In this document: in pieces, positions 8,326 through 16,511 of the stretch | Layout of the letters: each line of letters starts with the position of its first letter | Numbering within the stretch: the stretch's first letter is position 1 | Source: Variovorax sp. WDL1 | GTDB taxonomy: Bacteria; Pseudomonadota; Gammaproteobacteria; Burkholderiales; Burkholderiaceae_C | Direction of reading: 5' to 3' | NCBI RefSeq assembly: GCF_001541225.1 | Contig: NZ_LMTS01000110.1 | Location: forward strand, 1 to 32,868 | DNA length: 32,868 nucleotides | Made by a program: the position numbers and the translations under genes | Notes under the pieces: generated by a model | The model's input: only the letters and a program-made list of their open reading frames with translations | Databases searched by the model: none | Told to the model about the DNA's origin: nothing

Positions 8326-10038
8326 ATGACCCCAGTCGGGAACGAAGGCTATTTCGAGGCTTACTGGCCACGCGGCGCGCGGCAGGCCCCGCCGAAGGTA
8401 CTGGCCCCGCGCCTGCCGGGCCTGGCAGGCCGGCGCATCGCGTTCCTGTGGGACTACCTGTTTCGCGGGGACGAGATCTTCGACGTCGTCGAGCGGCAAC
8501 TCAACCATCGCTTCCAGGGCATGCGCTTCGTCGGCTGGCGCGAGATCGGGAACATCCACGGCGACGACGAGCGCAGGATCGTCGCGGCGCTGCCGGGCCG
8601 GCTGAAGGCGCTGGGCGTCGATGCCGTCGTCACGGCGGTAGCGGCCTGAGGGAGCTGCACGCCCGCCGTGTTGCGGGCGAGTGCGGCGTGCGAGGCGGCG
8701 GGCATCCCGTCGTCGTCGCTGGTGTCGACCGGCTTCATTGCGCAGGCGAAGGCCACGCGCGCAGGCCTGGGCTACCCCAACCTGCCCTGGGCCACGCTGC
8801 CGGGGCATCCAGCGGTGCAGACGCGCGAGCAGCTTCGCGACAACCTGATCGACGTGACCTTGCCGGAGATCATCGACAACCTCACCGGCGCCATCCCGGA
8901 GGGCGTGGCTGCCGAGCTCGAGCCCGGCGCGCGCGAGGTCGTGTTTCGCGGCGGCTGGAGCGCGCTCAACCAGCACTTCCTCGAACACGAGTGGAGCGAC
9001 GGCCTGCCCATCGTGCCGCCGACGCTCGACCGCATCGAGGCCTTCCTGGCGCACACCGGCCGCGCGCCGGATGAAGTGCTGGGAGTGCTGCTGCCCGACT
9101 CCCGCGCCGCGACCGTCTGGAACGTCGCGGTGAACGGCGTGATGGCGGGATGCCGCCCGGAGTCCATGCCGGTGCTGGTGGCCCTCGCCGAGGCCATGGC
9201 CGACCCGGCCTACGGCGTGGAGCACAGCGGCAACACGCCCGGCGGGGAAACGCTCATCATCCTGAGCGGCCCGGTCATCCGGAAGCTCGGCTTCAACTGC
9301 ACGCAGGGTGTGATGCGCGACGGCTTCCAGCCGAACACCACGGCCGGACGCTTCTGGCGGCTCTACCTGCGCAACGTCGCGGGCTTTCTGCTCCACAAGA
9401 CGGACAAGGCCACCTTCGGCAACACGTGGCGCGTGGCGATCGCGGAAAACGAAGAGGCGGTGCGTGCCATCGGCTGGCCGACCTTCGGCGGCGAGCGCGG
9501 CCTGGCCGAGGGCGACAGCGCCGTGACCATCGCCCGCTACACCGGCGGCGGCATGGCCTCGTCGATGTCGGGCAGTACACCGGAGGAACTGCTGCCCTAC
9601 CTCGCCGACGGGCTGGTGAAGCAGAGCTTCTGGCAGATCATGTTCAGCGTCGGTGCCGGCTACGGCATGCTCCGCCCGCTCGCGCTGATCACGCCCATCA
9701 TTGCCGAGACCATCGCCGCGGCGGGGTGGTCCAAGGCGGACGTGAAGCGCTTCCTGTTCGAGCGCGCCCGCATGCCGGCCTGGGAATTCGAGCGACTCCT
9801 GCGCGACTGGACGCGCAAGCCCATCTGGAATCTCGAGGAGGAATCCGCCAAGGGGACCATTCCCGCGGAGGTCTTTGCCGCTTCGTCGGACTCGAACAGG
9901 CTCGTGCCCATCGTCTGGGAACCGGAGCACTTCATGATCGTGGTGACCGGCGATCCGCTGCGCACCAGCGGGTACATGTTCGGGCACAACGGGCAGCTCG
10001 GCTTCCCGGTGACGAAGCGGATCGAGCTGCTGTCCTGA
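8326..10038 (+). CDS. UGSC-family selenoprotein (Sec at residue 108)
   Basis: The frame from ATG 8326 (GGAGA 5 bases upstream) is open to TGA at 8647-8649 and continues in frame to TGA at 10036-10038. Read through as selenocysteine, it gives 570 aa with A-A-Sec-G-S-C-T-P-A, the exact Sec-Gly-Ser-Cys motif of the UGSC family (Sec108, Cys111). The rest aligns with the first UGSC protein: H-E-W-S-D-G-L-P-I-V-P-P, A-A-T-V-W-N-V-A-V-N-G-V-M-A-G-C and a closely similar C-terminal region. Divergence is highest in the N-terminal domain, suggesting distinct substrates. No signal peptide is visible. It is transcribed divergently from selC with a palindrome between them. An ATG at 8284 is in frame but lacks a ribosome binding site. 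A gene caller would report two pieces, 8326-8649 and a GTG-started 8668-10038. Confidence 0.92.
8657..8684 (+). promoter_or_regulatory. putative bacterial SECIS hairpin of the second UGSC gene
   Basis: Seven bases after the UGA (8647-8649), GCAC (8657-8660) plus GCCCGC (8661-8666) can pair with GCGGGC (8673-8678) and, across a GA bulge, GUGC (8681-8684). The apical loop CGUGUU (8667-8672) presents GU, beginning 18 bases after the UGA. Geometry and loop match bacterial SECIS elements read by SelB. The loop differs from the GGU loop of the first UGSC gene, though both keep GU. Folded by eye. Confidence 0.7.
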
Positions 10039-10072
10039 GGATGCCGGGCGACAGATCGATACCGACTGTTCG

Positions 10073-11041
10073 TCATTCCGGCTCGATGTTCGCCCCTTTG
10101 ATCACCGTGCTCCACTTCCTGGCTTCCGCCGCTTGGAACCGAGCCAGCTCTTCGGCGCTGGTGGTCCACGGATCCGTCCCCGTGCTGTCGAAGAACGCCT
10201 TGGCGTGCGGGCTGTTGACCGCATCGACGAGCAACTGGCGCAAACGCGCGGCGACCACGGCCGACGTCTTCGCGGGCGCGTAGGCTGCGAACCAGTACCC
10301 GATGTCGTAGCCCTTGACCCCTTCTTCTTCAAGCGTTGGCACCTTGGGCAACACCTTCAGTCGTCGCTGGGTCGAGGCGCCCAGCGCACGGAGTTTTCCC
10401 GACTCGATCTGCGGGATGCCAGTCACGGTGTCGATCACCATCAGGTCGATCTGGCCACCGAGCAGGTCGGTCAGGGCCTGCGGATTGCTCTTGTACGGCA
10501 CATAGAGAATGTCCGTCTGGCTGAGTTGCTTGAGCATCTCGCCAGCAACGCGACTCGACGAATTGCCTGCACCGAATGTCAGCTTGCCGGGTTGGGAACG
10601 CGCCTTGGCAACGACATCGGCCACGGACCTGTAGGGAGAGGCGGCGGGTACGACCAGCACCTGGCCCCCACGACCCAATGCGGTCAGTGGTGCGAAATCG
10701 GCCACCGGGTCGTACGGGAGCTTGCGGTAGAGGTATGGGTTGGCGACCTGTGTCGTATTGGTCGTGATCAGGACGGTATAGCCGTCAGCTGCGCCACGCG
10801 CAACAGCTTGCGCCGCGATGAGCCCACCTGCACCACCCCGGTTGTCGACGACGACTGGCTGGCCCGTTTTTTCAGTGAAGGCGACGGCGAGTGCACGTGC
10901 CAACTGGTCAGTCGCGCTGCCGGCCGCAAACGGGACGACAAACGTGACGGGCTTCTCGGGAAATCGTGCAGGCTGGGCGGCGGCAAATCCGGCAAGGCTG
11001 GCGATCGCAAGCGCGATGGCGGCCCTTCGTTGAATCTTCAT
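10073..11041 (-). CDS. Bug/TctC-family periplasmic solute receptor
   Basis: The 322-aa product has a signal peptide (M-K-I-Q-R-R, hydrophobic run, A-A-A-Q-P) and a complete Bug fold: F-P-E-K-P-V-T-F-V-V-P, D-N-R-G-G-A-G-G-L, A-A-D-G-Y-T-V, V-P-Y-K-S-N-P-Q-A-L-T-D-L, and K-V-P-T-L in the second lobe. It would capture an unknown small organic acid in the periplasm. ATG 11041 has an AAGGAG site at good spacing. It is the last gene of a minus-strand series with the CaiB-type CoA-transferase and crotonase genes, whose substrate it may bind. It is convergent with the second UGSC gene, leaving 34 bases with no clear terminator hairpin. No TctA/TctB partner is near. Confidence 0.92.
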   Translation of the reverse strand: MKIQRRAAIALAIASLAGFAAAQPARFPEKPVTFVVPFAAGSATDQLARALAVAFTEKTGQPVVVDNRGGAGGLIAAQAVARGAADGYTVLITTNTTQVANPYLYRKLPYDPVADFAPLTALGRGGQVLVVPAASPYRSVADVVAKARSQPGKLTFGAGNSSSRVAGEMLKQLSQTDILYVPYKSNPQALTDLLGGQIDLMVIDTVTGIPQIESGKLRALGASTQRRLKVLPKVPTLEEEGVKGYDIGYWFAAYAPAKTSAVVAARLRQLLVDAVNSPHAKAFFDSTGTDPWTTSAEELARFQAAEARKWSTVIKGANIEPE

Positions 11042-11091
11042 GGCTGTCTCCTTTTTTCGGTTCGGTCTTGATGTGCGCTTGCGGCGGTCAC

Positions 11092-11889
11092 TCACCGGGA
11101 ATTCGCGAGAAACGCGGTCACTGCAGCCTTGTGCTCTTCCCCGCAAAGCAGAATTGCCTGCATCGAAGCAGCCATCTCCAGCGCGGCCGGGAGGTCGCTT
11201 CGAGCGGATTCGCGCACGAGCCGCTTGGCCATGCGCAATGCGATCGGCGGCGCCGACGCGACCCTTGCTGCGAGCGCCGCGACCTCATCCGCCAGGCTCT
11301 CCTGGGGCACCACGCGCGAAACAATGCCGTGCGCGAGCGCCTCCTTGGCGTCGATGAATTCACTGGTCAACGTCATTTCCATGGCCTTGGCCGGACCGAC
11401 AAGCCGCGTGAGGAACCAGGCCCCGCCGATGCCCGATACCAGGCCCAGGCGCAGAAAGCTCTCGGCGAACTGCGCGCGCTCTCCCGCGATACGGATGTCG
11501 CACATCAGCGCGAGGTCGCACCCGGCACCGATCGCCATTCCGTTGACTTCGGCAATGGTCGGGATCTCGATGGTTGCCAATGCACGGGTCAGGCGATGCA
11601 GTGTCGCTTGCAGCCTTTCGCGCACGTCGGCCACCGAACCGGCCATCAGGTCGCTGCCGTCGCGCATGTCCTTGACGTTGCCACCGGTGCAAAAATGCTT
11701 TCCGGAACTTCGTATCACCATGCAGTGCACCGACTTGTCAACGGCCGTACGCTCGAGCACCTGTGCGAGCTGCTCCGTCATGGCGACTGTCATTGCGTTG
11801 CCCTCTGCGGGCGCGTCGAGCACGACGTTCAGTACGGGGCCGGCCTTTTCAGTGCGTACGAGCGCAGGAGTGGATATCGTGTCAGTCAT
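11092..11889 (-). CDS. enoyl-CoA hydratase/isomerase (crotonase) family protein
   Basis: The 265-aa crotonase-fold protein has the two oxyanion-hole regions, K-H-F-C-T-G-G-N and N-G-M-A-I-G-A-G-C-D. It would act on an acyl-CoA in the cytoplasm. The catalytic glutamates of classical enoyl-CoA hydratase are not conserved: the first (G-G-G-C-E) is Asp in G-A-G-C-D, and the second aligns with Phe in A-E-S-F-L-R-L-G. The Asp of isomerase-type G-L-V-P-D-x-G-G is also absent (G-L-V-S-G-I-G-G). The exact reaction is therefore open. The ATG at 11889 overlaps the end of the CoA-transferase gene by 8 bases, implying translational coupling; upstream in-frame codons are part of that gene's antisense-free overlap and are not needed for the fold. 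A Bug receptor gene follows. Confidence 0.88.
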   Translation of the reverse strand: MTDTISTPALVRTEKAGPVLNVVLDAPAEGNAMTVAMTEQLAQVLERTAVDKSVHCMVIRSSGKHFCTGGNVKDMRDGSDLMAGSVADVRERLQATLHRLTRALATIEIPTIAEVNGMAIGAGCDLALMCDIRIAGERAQFAESFLRLGLVSGIGGAWFLTRLVGPAKAMEMTLTSEFIDAKEALAHGIVSRVVPQESLADEVAALAARVASAPPIALRMAKRLVRESARSDLPAALEMAASMQAILLCGEEHKAAVTAFLANSR

Positions 11890-13159
11890 TGCGGATTGCT
11901 GGCCCGGAGGCTGAAGGTTGAGGTGACGGGAATGGCGTGCGCAGGTCATCACAGCCCATGGCGGCAGCCTGGCTGACGGCCCCGCGGGAAACGAGTGCGG
12001 CAATCTCGTCGGCCGTGAGGCCGTAGTCGCTCAGGATGCGGGTCGAGTGCTCGCCGAGCATCGGCGGCGGCATGTGGGGCGCACTGATGGTCTGGGCATC
12101 GCCCAGCGCAAACCCGGGCATGCGCACGAGGCCCGCCACGGGATGGACTATGCTGGTCTCGACGCCGCTTTGGCAGTATTGCAACGAGCGTGTGACTTCG
12201 CTGTAGCTCGCGATCGGCGCACACAGGATGTCGACGGCTTCAAGTTGCTCCATCCAGCTGGGGGTTGACTGCATCCTGAACGATTCCGACAACAACTCGT
12301 TCAGCACTGCGCGGTTGTCCACGCGTTGTGCATTCGATGCGAAGCGCGGGTCTTCGAACAGATCGGGGCGCCGCAGCAGCTCGCAAAGGCGACGCCAGCG
12401 CTCCGGCTGGTAGGCCGCAACCATGATCCATCCGTCCAGTGTCGGGAAGGCCTCGTTCGGCGATGCGTAGGGCGCTGCGCTGCCTGTCTTCTGCGGTTCA
12501 TCTCCGCTGGCGAAGAAGAAGGCGAGGCCAAGCTGCTGGAGCATCAGCGTGGCGTTATAGAGGCTGATGTCGATGTGCTGCCCCTGCCCGGTGCGCTCGG
12601 CCTTGCGCAGCGCCGCGAGGATTCCGATCGTTGCGAGATATCCGGTCGCCATGTCGGCGATCGGCACCGGCACCTTCGATGGAGGCGAGCCTGCAGTACC
12701 CAAGGTACTCATCAGACCGGTAACGGCCTGGATGACCCCATCGACGCCTGGCATGTGGCGCTGCGCGCCCGACTGCCCATACGCGGATATCGAGCAGTAG
12801 ACGACGCCCGGGTTCAGCTTGGCTACTGCGGCATAGTCCAACCCCAGGCGCTCCATGACGCCAGGCCGGAAGCTCTCGACGATCACATGCGCGCGTGCTG
12901 CCATCTTCATCACCGCGTCGCGCGCGCCCTGTTGGCGCAGGTCCACTGCCAGGCCGCGCTTGTTGCGGTTGACACTCAGGAAAGCGACGCTTTCTCCGTT
13001 GAGCCAGGGCGGCCCGATGGCGCGGCCCAGTTCACCATCAGGTGACTCCACTTTCACCACGTCGGCGCCCATGTCGGCCAGCATCATCCCGCACACAGGG
13101 CCTGCGACCACATGGGAGAAATCGATGACGCGGATGTCCTGGAGCGTGTCTCGTAGCAT
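11882..13159 (-). CDS. CaiB/BaiF-family (class III) CoA-transferase
   Basis: The 425-aa protein begins with the family signature V-I-D-F-S-H-V-V-A-G-P-V-C-G-M-M-L-A-D-M and G-A-D-V-V-K-V-E. It contains N-R-N-K-R-G-L-A-V-D-L and P-G-V-D140-G-V-I-Q-A-V-T-G, where D140 aligns with the catalytic Asp that forms the acyl anhydride. These enzymes move CoA between carboxylic acids and thus activate a carboxylate without ATP. ATG 13159 begins the conserved N-terminus, and a GTG-rich upstream extension is unlikely. The gene leads a CoA-transferase / crotonase / Bug receptor operon, fitting uptake, activation and beta-carbon chemistry on one carboxylate. The substrate cannot be read from sequence. A LysR gene is divergent 143 bases away. 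Confidence 0.93.
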   Translation of the reverse strand: MLRDTLQDIRVIDFSHVVAGPVCGMMLADMGADVVKVESPDGELGRAIGPPWLNGESVAFLSVNRNKRGLAVDLRQQGARDAVMKMAARAHVIVESFRPGVMERLGLDYAAVAKLNPGVVYCSISAYGQSGAQRHMPGVDGVIQAVTGLMSTLGTAGSPPSKVPVPIADMATGYLATIGILAALRKAERTGQGQHIDISLYNATLMLQQLGLAFFFASGDEPQKTGSAAPYASPNEAFPTLDGWIMVAAYQPERWRRLCELLRRPDLFEDPRFASNAQRVDNRAVLNELLSESFRMQSTPSWMEQLEAVDILCAPIASYSEVTRSLQYCQSGVETSIVHPVAGLVRMPGFALGDAQTISAPHMPPPMLGEHSTRILSDYGLTADEIAALVSRGAVSQAAAMGCDDLRTPFPSPQPSASGPAIRND

Positions 13160-13302
13160 GATTTTCTTGTCCTGAGCCTCGCGGCCGACTTGGCCTGGCT
13201 GCTGAATCGACACGAGCTTAGGATTCCCCACCGGAGCCGGCAAACGACATTTCCTTGCTCGTATTTGACTTTTTGTTAACTGGCTGGAATGCTTGGGCGA
13301 TC

Positions 13303-14187
13303 ATGGATCCGCTACCGCCGTTGAACCCGCTGAAATGCTTCGAAGCCACGGGGCGGCTGTTGAGCGTCTCGAATGCCGCGACGGAACTGTTCGTCACCCC
13401 GGCCGCCGTCAGCCGGCAGATCAAGACACTCGAGCAGTTTCTCGGCGTCAAGCTTTTCAAGCGGATTCCAGGCGGGCTTGAGCTCACGGTCGCGGGAGCA
13501 CGGTTTCTATCCGACGTCACCCCGCTGTTCAGCGCGCTTCGCGAGGCCACGAACGTCGTCATGGGCGGCGGCTTTCGCCGCCATTCGCTGAAGTTGAGGT
13601 CTCCTGCGACGTTCGCGGTCAAGTGGTTGATCCCGCGCCTGGCCTCGTTTCACCGCGAACATCCGGACATCGATGTGCAGCTGTCGACGTCTCCAGCACC
13701 CTTGCGCTTCGATCGCGAAGATATCGATGCAGGCATCGAGCTTGGCGATGGGCAATGGCCGAGGACGAAGGCTCAGCGGCTTGTGGCGAACGAACTCGTG
13801 CCGGTGACGTCAGCACGAAATGCGGCGGGATCCAAGCCACTGCGCACGCCGGAAGATCTTGAAGGCGAGACGCTGCTGCATTCGATGGCTCGACCCGATG
13901 ACTGGCAACTCTGGCTGCAGGCATGCGACGCACCGCACGTCAATGGATATCGAGGCATGAAGTACGAGACCTCGCTCCTCGCTTACCAGGCTGCCGCTGA
14001 AGGTCATGGCGTTGCCATTGCGCAAAAGGCAATTGTCGAGCGCGAGCTCGCAACCGGAGTGCTCATGGCGCCGTTTGACTTTGTTCTTGACCGGAAGTCG
14101 CACACCTACTACTTCGTCTGGCCCGACGATCGGGCTGAGTCGAAGGCGCTGACGGCGTTCAAGCGCTGGCTTTCGGAAGTCGTCTGA
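13303..14187 (+). CDS. LysR-family transcriptional regulator (GcvA-like)
   Basis: The 294-aa protein has an N-terminal winged helix-turn-helix (residues about 5-62: P-L-N-P-L-K-C-F-E-A-T-G, then F-V-T-P-A-A-V-S-R-Q-I-K-T-L-E) typical of the GcvA-type LysR branch, followed by a periplasmic-binding-like effector domain (about 90-290). LysR proteins usually control the divergent operon in response to a pathway metabolite, so the CoA-transferase operon is the likely target. The ATG at 13303 gives the conserved P-P-L-N-P-L start; the frame extends further upstream to a TTG at 13255 without family similarity. The 143-base gap to the divergent operon is A/T-richer than its surroundings near 13262-13280, but I could not fix a convincing T-N11-A box. 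It is convergent with the next LysR gene. Confidence 0.93.
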   Translation: MDPLPPLNPLKCFEATGRLLSVSNAATELFVTPAAVSRQIKTLEQFLGVKLFKRIPGGLELTVAGARFLSDVTPLFSALREATNVVMGGGFRRHSLKLRSPATFAVKWLIPRLASFHREHPDIDVQLSTSPAPLRFDREDIDAGIELGDGQWPRTKAQRLVANELVPVTSARNAAGSKPLRTPEDLEGETLLHSMARPDDWQLWLQACDAPHVNGYRGMKYETSLLAYQAAAEGHGVAIAQKAIVERELATGVLMAPFDFVLDRKSHTYYFVWPDDRAESKALTAFKRWLSEVV

Positions 14188-14220
14188 ATCGCATGTGATC
14201 AGTCTGAGCGCCGGAGCGCG

Positions 14221-15198
14221 CTACGCATCCGAGTGCTTTGCACACACCTCGCGCACGGCCTGGAGAAACATCGATGTGGCCGGATGCATCGAAGCCGCGT
14301 GATTGGTGATGATCGCGACAGGATGCAGCGAAGCGGAAAGCGGCAGGTCCAAGGTCTTCAACAGGCCGATCTCCAGGAAGCGCCGGGCAACGCCGCTGGC
14401 GATCGCGGAAAGCAACCGCGACTGGCGAAGAATCTCGACCAGCGTGAGGATGGAAGATGTCTCGACGGCCACGCGCGGAGGCGCGGCGCGGCGCCTGGCC
14501 AGGCCGCTGGCGACCAGGGCATACAACTGGCCCGATCGTGCCGGGAGGATCCACTCGTAGCGATCGATGTCGGCATTCGTCCAGTCGGGTGATTCCAGCA
14601 GAGGGTGGTCGACCGCGCAGACGACGACGGTGGGCTCCTCGAACAAGGTCTCGTGGGAGAGGCCGCGCGCTGCGGCCAGGTGTGTTGCACGGCCGATCAC
14701 GCAGTCGAGCCTTCCCTTCTCCAGTTGGGGAAGCAGCGTCGTCTCCAGGCCCTCCTGCAGTTCCACCTGGATGCCCGGCCGCGACCTGCTGAGAAGCGCT
14801 ACCGCTTCGGGAACCAGCATCGATGCTGCTACTGGGAACACGCCGACCCGCACCCGGCCTTCCCATCCGTCGCGCAGCGCGCTGATCTCCGCGCGTGCGG
14901 CGTCCATGTCGGCCATGGCCTTGCGCGCCCAATGGAGGAGCACCTCGCCCTGCGGGGTAATCTCGATGCCGTGTGCTGTGCGCTCGAAGAGGCGAGCCTC
15001 GAAGATCGATTCGATCTCCTGCAACAGCTTGGTCGCTGCCGGTTGCGACAGGAACAAGGCCTGGGAAGCCTGGCGGATGTTCTTTCGTTCGGCGAGTATC
15101 TCGATGGCGACGAGATGCCGCATGCGCAAGCGGCCAAAGAGCGAGCCGGCCGACGGCGCAGCGTCCTCCTTGTCTTTCGATTCGGATGCGAAGGGCAT
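14221..15198 (-). CDS. LysR-family transcriptional regulator
   Basis: The 325-aa protein has a helix-turn-helix at about residues 22-82 (R-M-R-H-L-V-A-I-E-I-L, then L-S-Q-P-A-A-T-K-L-L-Q-E-I-E) and a LysR substrate domain to the end. It resembles the CbsR/GbpR-like group that has R-x-R-H-L near the start, a weak assignment. About 20 residues of charged, low-complexity sequence precede the domain. ATG 15198 is used; a GTG at 15216 is possible, and neither has a clear ribosome binding site. It is divergent from the binding protein / thiolase / CoA-ligase operon, its likely target, with a palindrome in the shared 152-base gap. Only 33 bases separate its stop from that of the convergent LysR gene. 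Confidence 0.92.
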   Translation of the reverse strand: MPFASESKDKEDAAPSAGSLFGRLRMRHLVAIEILAERKNIRQASQALFLSQPAATKLLQEIESIFEARLFERTAHGIEITPQGEVLLHWARKAMADMDAARAEISALRDGWEGRVRVGVFPVAASMLVPEAVALLSRSRPGIQVELQEGLETTLLPQLEKGRLDCVIGRATHLAAARGLSHETLFEEPTVVVCAVDHPLLESPDWTNADIDRYEWILPARSGQLYALVASGLARRRAAPPRVAVETSSILTLVEILRQSRLLSAIASGVARRFLEIGLLKTLDLPLSASLHPVAIITNHAASMHPATSMFLQAVREVCAKHSDA

Positions 15199-15251
15199 CG
15201 CGGAATTATCCGGCACGGCATGGCAAGGCCCGGCGCACTTCTGCCCCGGGT

Positions 15252-15264
15252 TATACGCGTATCA
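15252..15264. promoter_or_regulatory. putative LysR-type operator (T-N11-A with a 10-bp palindrome)
   Basis: ATACGCGTAT (15253-15262) is a perfect palindrome, and T at 15252 with A at 15264 fits the T-N11-A rule for LysR boxes. It sits in the gap between the LysR gene (start 15198) and the divergent operon (start 15351). A TATAAC (minus strand, 15255..15250) partly overlaps it and could be the -10 box of the regulator, which would fit autorepression. This is inference from position and symmetry only. Confidence 0.4.
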
Positions 15265-15350
15265 CTTTTTCGGAACCTGGCGCTGGAGCCCGGGGCCGTC
15301 CCCTATGCTGCGCCGAACGCTTCATTCCACTTCGCTGCAGAGGACACCCT

Positions 15351-16511
15351 GTGAACGCACCCGCAATCCTGAGGAAGCTCCCGCTTTTGTGTTCAGTCGC
15401 CTGCCTCGCCGGCTGGATGAGCACGACGGCCTGGGCCGAGATCCACGTCGGCGTCGTGCTCAGTATCACTGGCGCTGCATCGTCGCAAGGCGGTCCCGAG
15501 CGGGACATGATCAGCCTCCTGCCGGACAAGCTGGCCGGGGAACCCGTTCGCTACACCATCCTCGACGATGCGACCGATCCTTCCCTGGCGGTGAAGAACG
15601 CGCGCAAGCTGGTCATGTCCGATCGCGTCGATGTCCTGGTGGGCTCCTCCAACACGCCCAGTTCGCTCGTGCTGGCGGACGTCGCATTGGAGAGCCGCAC
15701 GCCGCATGTCTCGCTCGCGCCGATGGACGTTCCGGCCAACCAGCATCCCTGGGTCTTTGTCGTGCCGCAGTCCGCCGACCTGATGATCGGCGGTGTGCTG
15801 GAGCACATGCAGAAGAAGAACATCAAGACCGTGGGCTACATCGGCTACTCGCAGCCCTGGGGCGACCAGGTCTATCGCAGCCTGACCTCCCTGAGCGGCA
15901 AGTACGGCATCAAGGTGCTCAACGACGAGCGCTTCGCCCGCACCGACTCGTCCGTCGTCCCGCAAGTGCTCAAGACCCTCGCGCTGAAGCCCGATGCCGT
16001 GCTTGTCGGTGCGACGGGGACACCGGCCGCCTTGCCGCATCTGACGTTGGTCGAGCGTGGCTACAAGGGCCCGGTCTACCACACGCATGGCGTCGTCAAC
16101 GACGACTTCCTGCGCGTGGGTGGTTCCCGCATCGACGGGGCGCTGGCACCCATCGGACCGGTGGTGGTCTACAAGGACCTGCCGGAGGGCGATCCGGTCA
16201 AGGCGACCTCCTTGAAGTTCGCCGCCTTGTACGGAAAGCTGGAGCGGCCCGGGCCGGTGAATGCGTTCGCCACGTGGGCATACGACGGCTACCTCCTGTT
16301 GGACAAGGCGGCCGCCGCCGCGCTGGCCAAGGCCAAGCCCGGCACGGCAGAGTTCCGCTCGGCGCTGCGCGATGCACTCGAGACGCAGACCTCGGGCCTG
16401 GTCGGCACGAATGGCATCTACCGCATCACGGCCTCCGACCACAACGGACTCGACAGCCGAGCCCGCGTGATGGTGCGGGCCCAGGGCGGCACCTGGCGAG
16501 CCGAGCGATGA
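15351..16511 (+). CDS. ABC-type (branched-chain amino acid type) periplasmic binding protein
   Basis: The 386-aa protein has a signal peptide ending about T-A-W-A-E and a type I periplasmic-binding fold of the LivJ-like (Peripla_BP_6) kind: I-H-V-G-V-V-L-S-I-T-G near the mature start, L-D-D-A-T-D-P-S-L-A-V-K-N-A-R-K-L, V-D-V-L-V-G-S-S, and V-G-Y-I-G-Y-S-Q-P-W-G. In catabolic operons such receptors often bind aromatic or other carboxylic acids. The start is GTG 15351, with AGAGGA about 6 bases upstream, at the beginning of the signal peptide; the frame extends well upstream only through GC bias. It opens a five-gene operon and its stop overlaps the thiolase ATG. It is a paralogue, with exactly the same length, of the operon's last gene. 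No permease or ATPase gene is in the window. Confidence 0.92.
   Translation: MNAPAILRKLPLLCSVACLAGWMSTTAWAEIHVGVVLSITGAASSQGGPERDMISLLPDKLAGEPVRYTILDDATDPSLAVKNARKLVMSDRVDVLVGSSNTPSSLVLADVALESRTPHVSLAPMDVPANQHPWVFVVPQSADLMIGGVLEHMQKKNIKTVGYIGYSQPWGDQVYRSLTSLSGKYGIKVLNDERFARTDSSVVPQVLKTLALKPDAVLVGATGTPAALPHLTLVERGYKGPVYHTHGVVNDDFLRVGGSRIDGALAPIGPVVVYKDLPEGDPVKATSLKFAALYGKLERPGPVNAFATWAYDGYLLLDKAAAAALAKAKPGTAEFRSALRDALETQTSGLVGTNGIYRITASDHNGLDSRARVMVRAQGGTWRAER

Noticed and set aside
4789..9987. A 1732-codon open frame on the minus strand across selB, selA, selC and the second UGSC gene
   Set aside because: It contains SelB only in its last third. The rest is antisense or out of frame to recognised genes and crosses the tRNA, a result of high GC.
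10039..10072. A terminator between the second UGSC gene and the convergent Bug gene
   Set aside because: No stem longer than a few base pairs and no T run could be found in the 34 bases.
13160..13302. A LysR box or promoter between the CoA-transferase and LysR genes
   Set aside because: The stretch is A/T-richer around 13262-13280, but no T-N11-A palindrome or well-spaced -35/-10 pair was convincing enough to list.
14567..16507. A long plus-strand frame upstream of the thiolase that could make a giant fusion protein
   Set aside because: The region is antisense to a LysR gene and out of frame with the binding protein gene. The ATGA overlap gives a proper thiolase start.
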